Below are positions 21,243-33,763 of a stretch of DNA of 64,000 bases, piece after piece (the stretch's first letter is position 1; each line of letters opens with the position of its first letter). The translations under genes were made by a program, and so were the position numbers. The notes under the pieces are model-generated. The model worked only from the letters and a program-made list of their open reading frames with translations, did not search any database and had not been told where the DNA came from. Origin of the DNA: Setomelanomma holmii (taxonomy: Eukaryota; Ascomycota; Dothideomycetes; Pleosporales; Phaeosphaeriaceae). The stretch covers positions 186,001 through 250,000 of the forward strand of contig ML978191.1 of NCBI GenBank assembly GCA_010015745.1, given 5' to 3'.

Positions 21243-21905
21243 ATGTCGCTCTCGGGAATTCAGTTCTGGTTCTGGAGGATCTTCCAGATTGTCACTCTGA
21301 TACCAATCGTGGGCATGCTTGCTTGGTTTGTGGATTGGTACAACAGCCGCAACCTGCTCACGCCGCGATCGATACTCGTCTTGTTCATCGTATCGGTGCT
21401 GGCCGCAGCATGGGCAATCGGGACACTCTTCCTGTATGCGCGCGCCCGTCACTCAGCCAACTTCGTCGCCTTCGTCGACCTTCTCTTCGTCGGAGCCTTC
21501 ATTGGTGCAGTCTACGAACTTCGAGGCATCGCCGACGCAGACTGCTCGAGCTGGCGATCCAACGGCTCGTACAGCACCGACTTGGGTCTCTTCACTGTCA
21601 CCGGAAACACATACGGCCTGAATATCGATCGCCAATGCGCCATGCTTAAGGCAAGCTGGGCTTTTGGCATCATGTAGGTACCTGCGGTTGTGATTGTATC
21701 TGTACATATGCTAATGACTCTCAGGAACATTATCTTTTTCTTCATCACCACACTCCTGGCGCTCCTGGTGCATCGCCATCATCGTAACGACGGCCGTGAC
21801 CGCGTGGTCGTCAAGCGTGAAGTTCACCGCTCCCGTCACGGCCACCGCTCGCGCAGCCCTCGCTACTCGTCCCACCACAGCCACAGCCGACGCAGCTACG
21901 TCTAA
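21243..21905 (+). CDS. MARVEL-type four-helix membrane protein
   Basis: Two exons (21243-21673, 21725-21905) with a 51-nt intron (GTAGGT donor, CTAATGAC branch, CTCAG acceptor) give 203 residues. Four hydrophobic segments (IFQIVTLIPIVGMLAWF; ILVLFIVSVLAAAWAIG; FVAFVDLLFVGAFIGAVY; IIFFFITTLLALLV) and a Cys-bearing loop before helix four fit the fungal MARVEL family, found at the plasma membrane and eisosome-like patches. The intron falls inside the fourth helix. The cytosolic tail is short and rich in Arg, His and Ser (HRSRHGHRSRSPRYSS), which may bind lipid heads or be phosphorylated. The function in filamentous fungi is mostly unknown. Confidence 0.85.
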
Positions 21906-22752
21906 GTCTCAGGACGAGATAGACGCATAGTGAGATTAGAATTTGAGCACGTCTGAGCACGGCAGTGAACAGACCACGAATTTCTTTGGACATATTTCCT
22001 ACACGAGATACCTACGACATTTTGGAATAATTGCACTGGAAGCAGATTTGAAAGCTGTACGGTCATGATATTGGCATGACGATATCCTTGCATCTCTATC
22101 AGCGTTTCTATATTTTGTAGATAGTCAAATCATAACGATACTTCACACCAAACAGCTCGCATCCTCCAATTTACAAAGGTGATCACAATGCCCTCTTGGA
22201 TTCGCGCGAGCGTACTGTTACCCAGCTTGCCCATGGCCAATGTACTCAAAATACACAGAACCAAGGCACCAACATGCAACAACAATCCAACGAGCTGGGA
22301 ACACCGTTGAAAGGTGTTGGTGACGTTGACTTGCATATCGACTGGCATCTCTTGCCGTATGTTCCGAAGTTGCCGACCAGTACACTATTTAGGCAAGGAG
22401 AGGTTGGAGAATCGAATGCTTCTTGCAGGTGACGCTCATTGGCAAGTGATTTCAATACGTCAACATCCATTGCGCTCTTCGAAAGTTGAAGTACAGCTTC
22501 AGATATCTACAGGCAGGCAAGCCATGCAGACAATGAACATGGACGGGACGAAGGGGAAAGAGGCAAAACTAATGGGATGAAGTGAATCATATTGGGTATC
22601 GAACTGCTCATAAACGATGCGCTGCGTCTGTGACGAAGGGTGCGAGAGGATGTGTGTTGTATGTGATGCGGTGCCGTGTCGAGGCGGTAGTAGCCTTTTT
22701 GACCCAAGAGCCTCCCCAAGTTATTCGGGACTCTCTCCCAGCACAAGTCCAC
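21906..22752. other. Convergent 3' region, 847 bp
   Basis: This lies between the MARVEL gene and the reverse-strand ricin-like membrane protein gene. I see no gene. Confidence 0.5.
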
Positions 22753-23815
22753 CTACTTCGATACCTCACCAACCCTCGTCTGCGCGCCCGCCTTACTATG
22801 CCCGAACTCGCCAGCACTCAGCTCTGCTGTTCCCGCGTCGAGTTCAGCAGGCGGACTCGCTAGCTCTGCCCTATAAGCATACTTCTCACTCGCAGGCGCT
22901 GCCGTGTCTCCGTGGACTTCGTATGGGTTGCCGTGTTTCCTCTGTTTCTTCTTCTTGATGATGAAGAAGTAGACTACGAGAAGAGCGCCAAGTAGGAGTA
23001 ACAGGGCGCCGAGGACGATGCCGGCTATCGCGCCGGTGGAGAGGCTGGAGGAGGATGAGTTTGTGATTGGCTGTGTGGTACCTGTAGTGGATGGAGAGAT
23101 CGAGGGCGTGGAAGAGAGGGTTGTTGAGACGGTAACGACTGAGGCAGCGAGAGAGGATGATGCGGTTGCTGAGGGTGTTGGCGTGACGGTCTGTGTAAGT
23201 TAGGATTGCAATCGTCAAGGCATACGTTGGAAGACGTACTTCGAAGTCTGAAACTGGACTGGTCCACGTTCCGGTGAGCGGTTTGCTCTCCAAGGCACTA
23301 TAGCTTGTCAGGTCTCTTACTGCCTTGCGATAGACAGATGCTGAAATTTACCTTGGATTTTGCGTGATGTTCCATACTCCATTCGTGGCTCCCAGCTGCA
23401 TTAGAGGAAGTGCTCCTGTGGGGTTCAATACCATGATCGTGTCAGAACCTAACAAGCCGTTCGCCAACTGCCATCCATTGTCCACCTTGGTCACCGTCCA
23501 TTGAAGGGCTCTGCCACCCGTAGTGATCTGATGGAGTTGAGGCTGACTACGGTTCCCAGACGTGAGCCCAAATTGCCAGCCGACACCGTAGTCCCAATTG
23601 CGAATGAAGTATTTGCCAGATTGGTAGAGCAATTGCCAGTTCTCGGAAGAAAGTGACCCAGCTGCTTGAGTGTCGACAACGCCTTGTGGCTGCATGCTTT
23701 GTCCAGAGCTGAGACCATAGTTGAGGTCGGCCACGTTTCGGATGGTATACCACATGGACGAGTTGAACGCTGGCGTATCATCTCGCCGTGCGCGTCGTGG
23801 TGGTGCGGCGGGCAT
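22753..23815 (-). CDS. Single-pass membrane protein with ricin-like ectodomain
   Basis: Three exons (23815-23352, 23297-23240, 23190-22753), introns 54 and 49 nt, 319 residues. Residues about 20-155 look like a ricin-type beta-trefoil lectin (WYTIRNVADLNYGLS, WQLLYQSGKYFIRNWD, LQWTVTKVDNGWQLANG). Residues 175-225 are a Ser/Thr-rich stalk likely to be O-mannosylated. Residues about 227-252 form one transmembrane helix (GAIAGIVLGALLLLL). A KKKKQRK stop-transfer follows, then an approximately 65-residue cytosolic tail with NPYEV. The architecture resembles fungal cell-wall sensors of the Wsc/Mid2 type, but no signal peptide is present, so the N-out orientation would rely on the helix and the following basic residues. 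Ligand and signalling role are unknown; an upstream exon carrying a signal peptide cannot be excluded. Confidence 0.8.
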
Positions 23816-25560
23816 GATTGTGTGTGTAGCGTAGGACAGGATTTGGGGCGCTGGATATGGCTATCGTCGTGAGGACGTAACTTGGTCCCTTGCGCCTGCT
23901 GCGTGTGTAGATAGCGACAGATTTGGTTGCGATACTTGTGTGTATGTCGAAAGAAGTGCAATTCGGAGGGCTGGAACGTTGAGGGCATGTGGGAATTGAT
24001 AGGCGCCGGACGCCAGTCCCCACAAATTAGTACAAGCTGTGAAGGATTGAAAAGGGATAGGTTATGGGGGCCGAAGGTTGCACACCCCGAACAGATGCTC
24101 AATGGGTACAAGCAGGTCCCAATGAAGCTAGACAAGGCGTTGTGCCTGCAGACGATGTTTCAACCCGTGGACACGAGTAAGCAATTAGCTCGGAACCTTG
24201 TCAAAGCCTGATAGCTGAAGTACATCTCGTATAATCTTTGTGCTCGACAATTGTTGCGATGTGAAAAATCTGGAATCACAGGTATTCGTGCTGAATGATC
24301 CAGTAAGCGCCAAGATGATGTCGAGTTTTTGAGGGCTGCAACCCACTGACATACTCTGACCTGACAGCGTCGCTCTCCGAGCATGACAGCGATTGCGTCC
24401 TGCCGGAATATATTGCACCGCAAGACTCGCCGAGTGCCTTATGTGTGTCAAGGCCGGCAGCACCCCGAAGCGCAAAGAAAGACTTGTTGTAAATCTCACA
24501 AACGACAATAGCTGGTCGGATATGGAGTCGTTCTCGAATTGCAGCGAACGAAACACGGCGTCGTTGCGAAGCCAGAACCCATCATACTTCAGCGCAATGT
24601 GAGGTTCGTTCAAGGGTAACAGAAGGAAACGAAGTTGAACGAAATCGAATACAAGATTGCAGTGTTCATCGAGATGCGAATGTCAGAAACGAACTACGAT
24701 ACGCGAGCAAGAGAAAACAAATGAGATCGTGAGAGAATGCTTGGTATTGAGCGCGCTGAGTGGAGCAATGGGTGACCAGGATGCTTTGAACCCTTGTTGT
24801 GCAAACGCGTCATCGCTCGGAATGCTTCGCGGAATAGCCATGTTCGCCCAATGAGCTGAGACGACTTGCCCATGGGATACATCCTAGTCACGCAACTTTT
24901 TTCACGTGCCTCTGCCGACGTAGAGGGGCTAGTGGAAAGAGGGGAGATGGGGAGAGGGCACAGGACGGCGCAAAGGGCGCTGGCGAGCGGTCATCCACGA
25001 CGGGGTGTGGCTGAGGCGGCATGCGCGCTATGCATCAGACCCCTCAGAGCTTCGAGTCGATGAGCAAGAGCGGGCTACTGCACCGTACACAGTGCCCTGC
25101 ATGCGTGCTTTCACATCTTCCCAACACTTTGATAACGTCCAATAAGACCGGACTGATACATATAACAGACATCTCTTGCTCAGCTGCATTGGAAGCTGAG
25201 GGGCTTTCGAAATAGTGTTCCGCGTGAAGCTCCCCCAGCCCCGCGTGTCCGCAGTCAACAACCACGAGCTCCTGCCGGTAGCTGAATATACCGCAGAGGA
25301 CACGCCGCACACTGCTTCAGGCACCGACATTATAGTACCTTGGTCGTTCCGTCCGATCTGGCACGGGATCAAATCACTCTCGCGGGTCATCTCCACGGCC
25401 AGCGCATGACAGCCGGCTTTGTCTTGGAGCAGCATTCCTCCGACTCACACGCCGTCCAAACCCGCCGCTACCCTCCGACACTCCTCTCCACAACACACCC
25501 GGACTACACGCAGCAGAGCCAGCTCTGATTTTACTCACCAACACCCCGCCAGAATCTTGA
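23816..25560. other. Divergent intergenic region, 1.75 kb
   Basis: This lies between the ricin-like membrane protein gene (reverse) and the BCAS3-like gene (forward). Frames of up to 142 codons occur on both strands, but none shows a domain or splice logic that I can support. Confidence 0.5.
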
Positions 25561-28500
25561 ATGAGCCCATCGCCAGACTCGGAACCAACAGCGCCTGTTT
25601 CCAACCTCGCATACCTCCACCGGCAGCAGCGCAACCGCGTAAAGGTGCAGGACTCACCCCAATTACGCGGTCGCGACAAGTCGAGATATGAGCTGGGAAG
25701 ACGAGATAGGTACGGCGAGAGAGTTACGCGCATATATCCCAGAGAAGTGTACGTTATTCTGCTAGTCTCTCCAGCGCCATGACTCTACCATCCCTCGACC
25801 AGTGCTGACTGCCTTCCAGGACCAAGTCCCCGCCCACCGCGACACGTCTCTCGTCTGCGTCCCCTCCTGTGCCCACAGCCTATAATGCGACCACGTCTCC
25901 ACTCCTGTCCGCTTTGGGCGCCACGCGAGGTACCGCCGCGCAGTACACAAAAGAGTGGACGAAGTCGGTACCCTTCTTTGCGAACCAGGGTTCGCCCAAC
26001 AACGGCGGCATAACCATAGCGGGTTCCCCGCCAACCTTCCATAACTCTCCTGGTGCTCGCGAGGGACTGTACGCTCCGCAGCCCATGTCGAACTCACCTC
26101 CCGGAGCGCGGCCCTTGAGCCACCCCACTCAGCACACCACCTTCGGAGGGCGCTCGCCCCGCGACTCATCAGCCAGGGATCGTAGAGCTTCCACGTACTC
26201 GCATCAAGGTGTCCGTCCGCCTTCCCAGCATTTCATGCCGAATCCACCTCTCCCACATCAACCACAAGCTCATTTCTATGGTCTGCCTGATCTTGATCTG
26301 GGCCTGCATACCGCTGCAAATGATGGTATACCACCAGGCGAGGGAGGCTACTTCTGCGGCTTCGACACTCTCACCATGGCTGGTGACGAGGCAGCTCAAG
26401 TGGCCGAGAATGTGTTGCTGGTAGGCCAACAAGGCGGGCTAGATGTCTTCAGAGTCGAAAGGGGTAAATTAGACATCATCGGGCGTCTCGAAGGACTTCG
26501 AGGCGCAGTACTGGGTGCCAAAATACTGCCTTGGACATCGAGGAGAGATCCGCTCGCCCAGTCCAGGCCGCTGATCGTTGTCACACTGCATGGACCTGTT
26601 CTGAAAGAGACTCGGAGCAGCTCAAGTGGCAGCGAACCTTCTTCAGTCATCGACGACTCAGCATCCGAATCCCCAAGTAGACCGGCCTCTGCACAGGAAG
26701 ATGGTTCTGCAACTTCAGTCACTGGATACCAAACGTCGGTTGAGATGTATTCGCTGAAGGAAAAGCGGAAGATAGCCGTGCTATACCGAAGTCCGCTGGT
26801 ACCACTCACCGGCCCCACAGATAGCCCCATGTTTCAACCTCCTCCCCCTGTCGGCGAGTTCGTTATCGATGCCAAGGGTAAATTTGTCGTCGTTGCGTCC
26901 GGCTCCAGTGGCGAGGTATTCATATTTGCGCCTTACATGAGTGGCCACCAGGATTTCCCCGAGCGCTATCATTGCATTGGCAAGGTATGGACATCTGTCC
27001 AGCTGCGCAATCGTCCTATCCATTCGAGTGCTTCCAGTGCCGAAGAGACCCATGAGGATGTTGCACTTGAGAAGTACGGCGTGCCAGTTTTTTCGCTATC
27101 AGATCGCTGGCTCTCTGTGACCCCTCCAGCGTCCAGCGCGCTGTATGCTGTGAACGGTGTGGCTTTGACCTCCCCATATTACGAGCGTCCTCCTGGCATC
27201 ACGTATCACACAGTCCCACCCCAGCCTTCGGCGAACTGTACGGTCGATGCTCCGGAAGCAGGTAGCTTTATCGACCGTCTCACAAGAGAAGGAACTCAAG
27301 TTGCTATCAAGGGTGCGCGATGGGCAACAGAGAAAGGCTTTCAAGCTTTCAAGTCATACATGAACAAGACGCCCCAGGCAAACGGAGTGAGTAATGGATC
27401 ATACGGCCAGGACCCCATGCAGCACTACTTTCCACCCACCCATGGACACTCGCAGACTCAGCCGAGGCCAGAGACAACGGTCATCTCAATCTATGATCTA
27501 CAAAAGCTGCTCGATGCTGAGGAGACCAGGAACAAAAGCGCTCTACAAGCAGTCGCAACAATTCCTGCCGTCTTGGGCTGCAGCTTCTTATCGTTCTCAC
27601 CAAGTGGTTTGATGCTCATGACTGTCAGCAAGAAGGGCGACTACCAGGACATTTGGGACCTCAAGCGTATGATGTCTCGCAAAGTTCGCAAGACCGCAAG
27701 GGATCAGATCACTGGACCTCATGTTCGACAAGTGGCTCGCTTTGCGCGAATGACTGTCACAAGCGTCATCGACGTGGTGTGGTCTGCACCTAGAACGGAC
27801 AAATTGGCCGTCATTACCGACAAAGGCACAGTACATATGTTTCCTATGCCTGCATCTGCTTTTCAATGGCCTCCTCCACGGCGTATCCGTCCAGCAGCCC
27901 CCGCTTTGAAGCCCAAGGAAGATCTTCCGTCCACAGGTCGTGGCGGAGCAGTCAGTTCTGCCATGCAAGCCTTGAACGGAACTGCCAAGCCCTGGTTGGA
28001 TGCCGTCCGCACCAGGACCAATAGCGGTGGCTCTCGCTTCACTCTCAGTAGTCTGGGGGTAACGCCTTCTGCAGGTGCCAAATCTGGTAAAGCCGTTGCT
28101 GCTGGTGTAGGCAAATCCATCAACAGCATTCGCCATGCAGGAGACAACAAGTTGGCACTTCCTGTACCACCAAGTGGTGTCAAGCCATACAGCGTGCGTT
28201 GGCTCTCGGGTCGAGGTCGGGGCACGATTGCGATAGTATCTGGTGGTATCTTACAAATATGGCGAGTCCAGATGCGTCAGGCGCACGGCAAAGGCAATGT
28301 AACAAGCATAACCAAGAAGAAGCTCGCCGAGTTTGGCCTCGCTCCCATTGGGGTCACAGGTCTACCACCCTCGATTGCAGAACAGCTATTCCCGCGACCA
28401 GGCGACCCAGAGGCAGTGCAAGAAGTTTATGGAGAGTGGCTTCCGAGGACTCTACCGTCACGGAAGACTGGCACGAAGGCTTTAGGCCCCTCACCCGCGC

Positions 28501-28943
28501 CATTGAGTTTCTCTGAGATCGAAACGAACCCGCCATATCAGCCATTCTACACCGATCGCCGCGTCACACGCTTCGTATACTCGCGGCCCATTGCAGAAGT
28601 CCTTGGCAGCAGCAGTGAATATCAGCCTCAGACACCGAGCCTAACCAGCGATCTTCATCACGACAACGATGACTCGTCTTGGCTATTTGGCGAGGACGTC
28701 GAAGCTATCCGCGTCTCCTCACCGGCTGCACATACATATGATTCGGGTGAGGACGATTTGGTAGCCGGGGTTGCTGCTCGCATCGAGAACAAGCTCGTGC
28801 TACGGGACGGCGAAGAGGAAGTTGAACAAGTCGTTGTTACTACTCGACGACGGCGCGTGAGAAGGGAAGGCACGGAAGAAGACGAGGAGGGCTTCTTTGA
28901 GGACGATTGTGAGGTCTTGGACTTTGCTGAGGACAGGGTTTGA
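25561..28943 (+). CDS. BCAS3-like WD40 protein
   Basis: Two exons (25561-25748, 25820-28943) with a 71-nt intron give 1,103 residues. The N-terminus is disordered and basic. From about residue 200 a WD40/PROPPIN-like propeller begins (NVLLVGQQGGLDVF, then REVERGKLDIIGRL-like blade text). Later blades include FVIDAKGKFVVVASGSSGEVFIF-type and SFLSFSPSGLMLMTVSKKGD segments, then VWSAPRTDKLAVITDKGTVH. A long insert and a C-terminal region with an FYTDRRVTRFVYSRPIAEVL segment match BCAS3 homologues. In animals BCAS3 pairs with PHAF1 at autophagy initiation membranes and binds phosphoinositides; the fungal role is inferred. The acidic end (EEDEEGFFEDDCE) is disordered. The ATG at 25561 lies in exon 1, and the exon 2 frame has no early ATG of its own. 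Confidence 0.88.
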
Positions 28944-29709
28944 TGGTGGTCACTCGTTGCCTCAATCTGACATGGTCTTTGGGTGTTGGGATAGGCGCAT
29001 ATTTTGGGTCATCTCGCATCATGCATTTGGGATTTGGATACCACGCAATCATTAGTCAAGAAAGGCCGACTCCGTAAATAGATAGAATAACAAACAAGTA
29101 CATACCCCGATGACTGCGCAGATTTCCCATGTTCCCACTTTCCCTACCAAAGCCTCGTTCCTGTCTTACCACTATATCATGAGCCAACGTCTCACACATC
29201 ACACACTCAATGTAATTAGTTTGCTTGTTTTGCATTTATTCTTCCTATCTGCCCACAAGCGCGTACCATCAACAACGCCACGCCAACCAACCCCAACTTA
29301 CAATCCATTTCTTCGCATGTAGCGAAGCTATATACATGAGCGGGCCTTGTCTGAACCCATGTCCGTCCGCGCAAGTGTTCAGCTCACATATGGCTGTTCC
29401 ACTGCGCCTCTAAATTTCCGATCCAAGCAGAAGAGCGTATTCGTGAATGAAAAAAGACCACAAAGCCACAGGCCGCAACCCCAGGACAGCCTGCGCTTTG
29501 TCAAGTAGAAGAAAGAAGAAGCGATGCCGTCATCTCTAGACTAGAAATTAAGGTATAGCCAAAAAGGTTATTGAAGAAAATGCATGCGGGTGCCGTGTGT
29601 GCTTTTGAAGAGAATCAAAGAAAAGCGAGGTGTTTGTACAATGACATAGCACGGATCAACGAAGTTACGAAGAAATCTGCCCATTCGTCCTTACGGTGCT
29701 GTACCAGCC
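28944..29709. other. Convergent 3' region, 766 bp
   Basis: This lies between the ends of the BCAS3-like and palI genes. It is AT-richer by eye, as expected for 3' UTRs. No gene is seen. Confidence 0.5.
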
Positions 29710-32024
29710 CTACATGTTTGCACCGGGATAACGCGACTGAGCACCGAGTCCTGGTCCAGGCGCCATCATGGTCGCTGCTGGCGGTGGCGGACCCATGGGA
29801 CCGCCTCCACGGCCACCTCGTCCCCTGCCGCGACCTCGTCCTCGGCCGGGCATGGCGCCTGGGATGGCGAAGTCGGGGTTCGCGGCGTTTGCCTCGAGGA
29901 TCACGTCTTCTTGCCGCGCTGGTCTTCGACCGCCTGGCCCATTGTTGTAAGGCGCGAATTGGCCTGCTGGAGCGCCCATTTCGGGTCTCCAGTTGGGATT
30001 TACGGGACGTTGGGAGACGGATGTGAAGTGAGATGCTTCGGATGCGGCAGGTGAGCGCGAGCCGTCCGGTAACTCATCGTACGAAGACGTCCTTGGGAGG
30101 TTGGGATCACTTCCGTTGGCTGGCTGGTGTGGTGCGGAAAGAAAGCTGAGATTCGATATGTTTTGTTGGTTGTAGCCACCTGGCATTAGAGATGTGGGCA
30201 TTGGCGGAGGATTGGATCGTGCTGGTTCCGCAAACTGTGGATCTACGTCTTCGTAGTAGTCCGAGCTGCGCTCCGCACTTTGAGTGACTGGTGCATGGCT
30301 ATGCTGCGATAATTGGGCTGGAAGCTCCACAGGCGAGTCCTGTATCGGTGAAAGGCCTCGACTGCTGTTGCTGTTGTTGAGCGTTGTGAGTGTCTGGTCA
30401 GAAGTGTTCTTCTGTGCGTTCCAGCCCGCCCGCGCTGGGACATATTGTGCAGGCTGTGCTGGTTGTGCAGTTGGCTCTCTGCTTGTTATTAGTATTGTAT
30501 ATGTGTCGATCGAATTGCAATGCTCACTCGTTGGAATACTGGCTTGTTGGGCTCATCATGCCATCAGAAGGCCGCCGTTGTGGTGCTCCTACGGGGAATC
30601 CACCTTGCTGAAGAGCCAGCATGCCTTGCACATCACCGTCACTTTCCCTCAAACCATAGTTCTGGTTGACATTGGTCGGAGGAGTGCCGGTGCGATGATC
30701 CATCTCAATCGCTTGTCCGATTGGCATAGGGCCCGGTGAAGGTGGACCTCTGTATGGCGAGGTCTCACGTGGCGGTGGGCCACCTTGTCCATAGAAGTTA
30801 TTGTTGTTGTACCCAGGCGGAGGTGCACCTCGACCAGGTCCTGGCCCGTTCATTGGCACGCCCTGAGGTGGGCGCATGCCACCTCGTCCATTGCCATTCC
30901 ATCCTGGTGGTGGCAGCCCCCGCATACCTCCTCGTGGTCCATAGCCACCGCCTCGTGGGCCACCGTATGGCCCTCCACGTGGTGGCCCTCCGCCCCGTGG
31001 TGGACCCCCTCTTCCTCGATAGGGGCCGCCTCGTCCTGGCGGACCGCGTGGAGGAGCATTCATCATGTATGCGTCATTAGGCATTGGGGGAATCGGGTTG
31101 CCGTACTGGTCGAGCGGCTGTCGTCGGCCTGAAGGACCACGTTGTGGGGGAGGCATAACATCTGAACCGTTCCCACCAGCGCTGCTGACAGTCTTGAGCG
31201 AGGGGTTCCGTTGGTTGAGCGGAGTCATGTCGTCGATGGTGTTTTGTTTCTGGAGCTCGAATGACGCGTAATCATTCTCCTTCCGTCCCGATAAAGTGTC
31301 GCCAGATAGTGGAGGCGGTGATTCGGCCTTGGGAAACTCGGTGGTAACAGCTGCGGCATTGGCGCGATTGGCATAGTACGTCTGGCCGTTCATGTCCTCA
31401 TTCTCTGCAATGCGCCGCTTCCTCGCCTTGCGACTGACCAGCGTCCTCCTCATGGCGCATGTCACGATGCCGCTCGCAACGATGATTATGGTGGCGGCCA
31501 AGACAATCCATCCTCCCCATGCCACGTGCGGAACGAACAGTAGAATATCGACTAGAAAAGCGAGTAGTGTGACTAAAAGTGTCGGAAACGTGAAGATTAG
31601 CAGCGCGAGAAGGTATCGCGGCGAGTGCGCTGGGGAATGGAAGTGGGCAGCAACAGCGAGCCCGAAGCAGATCAGGGTCATGAGCGCCGCAACGGGGTGG
31701 ACGATGAGAATGGAAGACAAGGCATGTCGTGAGTGCGCGGGTAGCGAGAAGTCGGTGTTGGGCTGATCGGCAAATAGTGTCTCTGCGTAAGTTGTCAGTC
31801 CTGGCTTATCTGTGTCTCGCGACTCGAAGCAACGTACCAGTGTCGTAGCCGATTGTGGGCCCCGTGCAACCAGAAGCCTCGCAGTAGCCCAGCACGCCAA
31901 AGTTGATGTTGCGGTAGGTAGCGAGCGGAATGCTCTTGATGATGGGCGTCGACAGCGTCGAGAGCAGCAGCAAACAAAAGGCAATGAAGAATAGTATCGA
32001 TAAGGGGGTGGCCGGCCGGAGCAT
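29710..32024 (-). CDS. palI: pH-response regulator PalI/Rim9
   Basis: Three exons (32024-31838, 31782-30528, 30478-29710), introns 55 and 49 nt, 736 residues. PalI helps place the ambient-pH sensor PalH at the plasma membrane in the alkaline-response pathway that activates PacC. The first 200 residues match the family: helix 1 at the N-terminus (ILFFIAFCLLLLSTL), a Cys-bearing extracellular loop (GVLGYCEASGC), then three helices (ILIVHPVAALMTLICFG; YLLALLIFTFPTLLVTLLAF; GWIVLAATIIIVASGIV). A long cytosolic tail follows. It is unusually rich in Gly, Arg and Pro: repeated RGG/GPPRG units at nt 30868-31060 and a second GRGRGRG block near the C-terminus at nt 29790-29850. Arginine methylation or RNA contact by the tail is speculative. 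Confidence 0.92.
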
Positions 32025-33368
32025 GATGGCGAAAAGGGTGTGAGGCTGCTGCGAGGATCCGGATCGCCAGAGCCCGGCTCTCGAGACTCTGCGTGTTGGT
32101 GAGTGGCGGTCAGAAGCTGCGGGCGCGACTTTGGGAAGGTGCGCAGGTGGACGGTGGGCGCAGTCGAAAGCGGGCCTACGCGCGGAGCCTCAGAGGTGAA
32201 ACGAGCGACGGTTGGAGTTGCGCAGGCGATGCTTGCTGGGGCATTGGTACTGCAAGACAGGCGCACAGTGCTCGAAATGAATTGACACGCAGAGAGGGCG
32301 CACAGGTGGGCGGTGGCAGGCGCTGTGTTGCGGGGAAAGGCGTGGGCTTGCAACAAGGTGGTTGAGGGCTGGACGCTCGAGCAGGACTACGGCACAACGA
32401 TGCGCGATGGCCAATTGGAGCGCAGGGGGAAAGGAGCGAACGTTGAACGATTGCGGCTAGAAAGAACCAGGCCAGAGATGGAGTTGGCTGCCGTGGGGAC
32501 GCTATCGATTGCGCGCAACGGACAACGTTCTCGAATGCCGGTTTGCTGTATTTCAAAGGTTGTTCTCCTGCAGCACCATGATGCGTCCTCGTTGGTGGAC
32601 CTCGCAGCCGGCCAACATGCAGCTCGACACCCCTTCCTCAAACAATCGTAGCATACCGTTGTGTCGCATTCGGGAGCATTTCCACGCTGCGCCCGATGCT
32701 CATCTCGTCTCATTTTGCACGCATTGCACAGACCGGCCGCGCAGCCTTGCAAATTGCATGTCAGGCGGCTCAATCAACACGCCATCCCCATTACCCGTCA
32801 CCACTGTCTCTTCGTCAAACACGTCGAGCCCAAACGCGACGGCCTCAGTCTCGCACCATCCCGGGTTCTCGAAGTCACTTGCAGCGCCGTCCTCGAGGCC
32901 ATTGGCTGCGTCGTCGCCTGCTCCGACACTTGCTGGGGTTTGATGAGCCTCAATATCGTCGCTTGGAAATGCTCGTCCCAAAGCGGATCCAAAGATAGCG
33001 CCTCCTTTCCTCCCCTGCACACTCCACGAAATGGCTAAATGCCTGCTAAGCATCTCGAACGCCACCAATCCAAACTGCCATTGCATCTCACATTGAATCT
33101 CACATTGAATCTCACATTGAATCTCACATTGAATCTCACATTGAATCTCACATTGAATCTCACATTGAATCTCACATCGCAATTTGGAGTGCACCGTGCT
33201 TGATCTTGGATTCTCATTTGGTATTCGTATGATATGCAGCATGTCCCAGGCCCGTGAGCCTCCCCACGGGCGACCAAACGCCTAGATTTTGGTATCCGAG
33301 TTTTACACCGCTATTCATACGGTCATGGGATCTTCATTGCTAGCCTACTGCCACTCTCGTACCTACGC
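32025..33368. other. Intergenic, 1.34 kb, upstream of palI
   Basis: This lies between the palI start and the end of the ribosomal protein gene, both on the reverse strand. It holds a 12-bp minisatellite at 33084-33178. Frames on both strands, including a Cys-rich reverse one at 32387-32773, are not supported as genes. Confidence 0.5.
33084..33178. repeat. 12-bp minisatellite, about eight copies
   Basis: The unit AATCTCACATTG repeats in tandem; the core CTCACAT recurs every 12 bases from 33087 to 33171 (eight times). The middle copies are identical. The first copy begins CATC and the last is cut short. Because 12 is a multiple of three, all six reading frames across it give tandem four-residue repeats. 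It lies about 240 bp from the end of the rps4 coding region. Confidence 0.95.
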
Positions 33369-33725
33369 TCAGTTACCAGCCAGAGCGTACGCCCGGCGGC
33401 GGTCACGCTCCTCAGCAATGGAGAGCTTGACGCCCTTGCCCTTGGGCAGCGAGATCCATGGCTTCTCCTTGCCAATGACACTACAACAATGTTAGTCGTG
33501 TTCCGACGTAGACTTTGAGGCCGAACTTACATGACGTTGGTCTCACGAGTGGTGAACTCGTTGTCAACAGCGTCCTTCAAGTGGACAATGTTGAAGCCTC
33601 CGTCGTGGCGTTCACGGTGAGTGATGACACCGACACGACCCATGTTACGACCACCAGTGACCATGACGAGCACACCAGTATCGAACTTGATGAAGTCGGA
33701 GATCTTGCCAGTGGACAGGTCAATC

Positions 33726-33763
<38 letters not shown>

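Noticed and set aside
32387..32773. Cys-rich 128-codon reverse frame resembling a zinc-binding protein
   Set aside because: Cysteine spacing fits no zinc finger I know; the rest is low-information sequence in the presumed palI promoter region.
32700..33242. 180-codon reverse frame across the minisatellite
   Set aside because: Much of its N-terminal part is the 12-bp repeat read in frame; an open frame is automatic when the unit is a multiple of three without stops.
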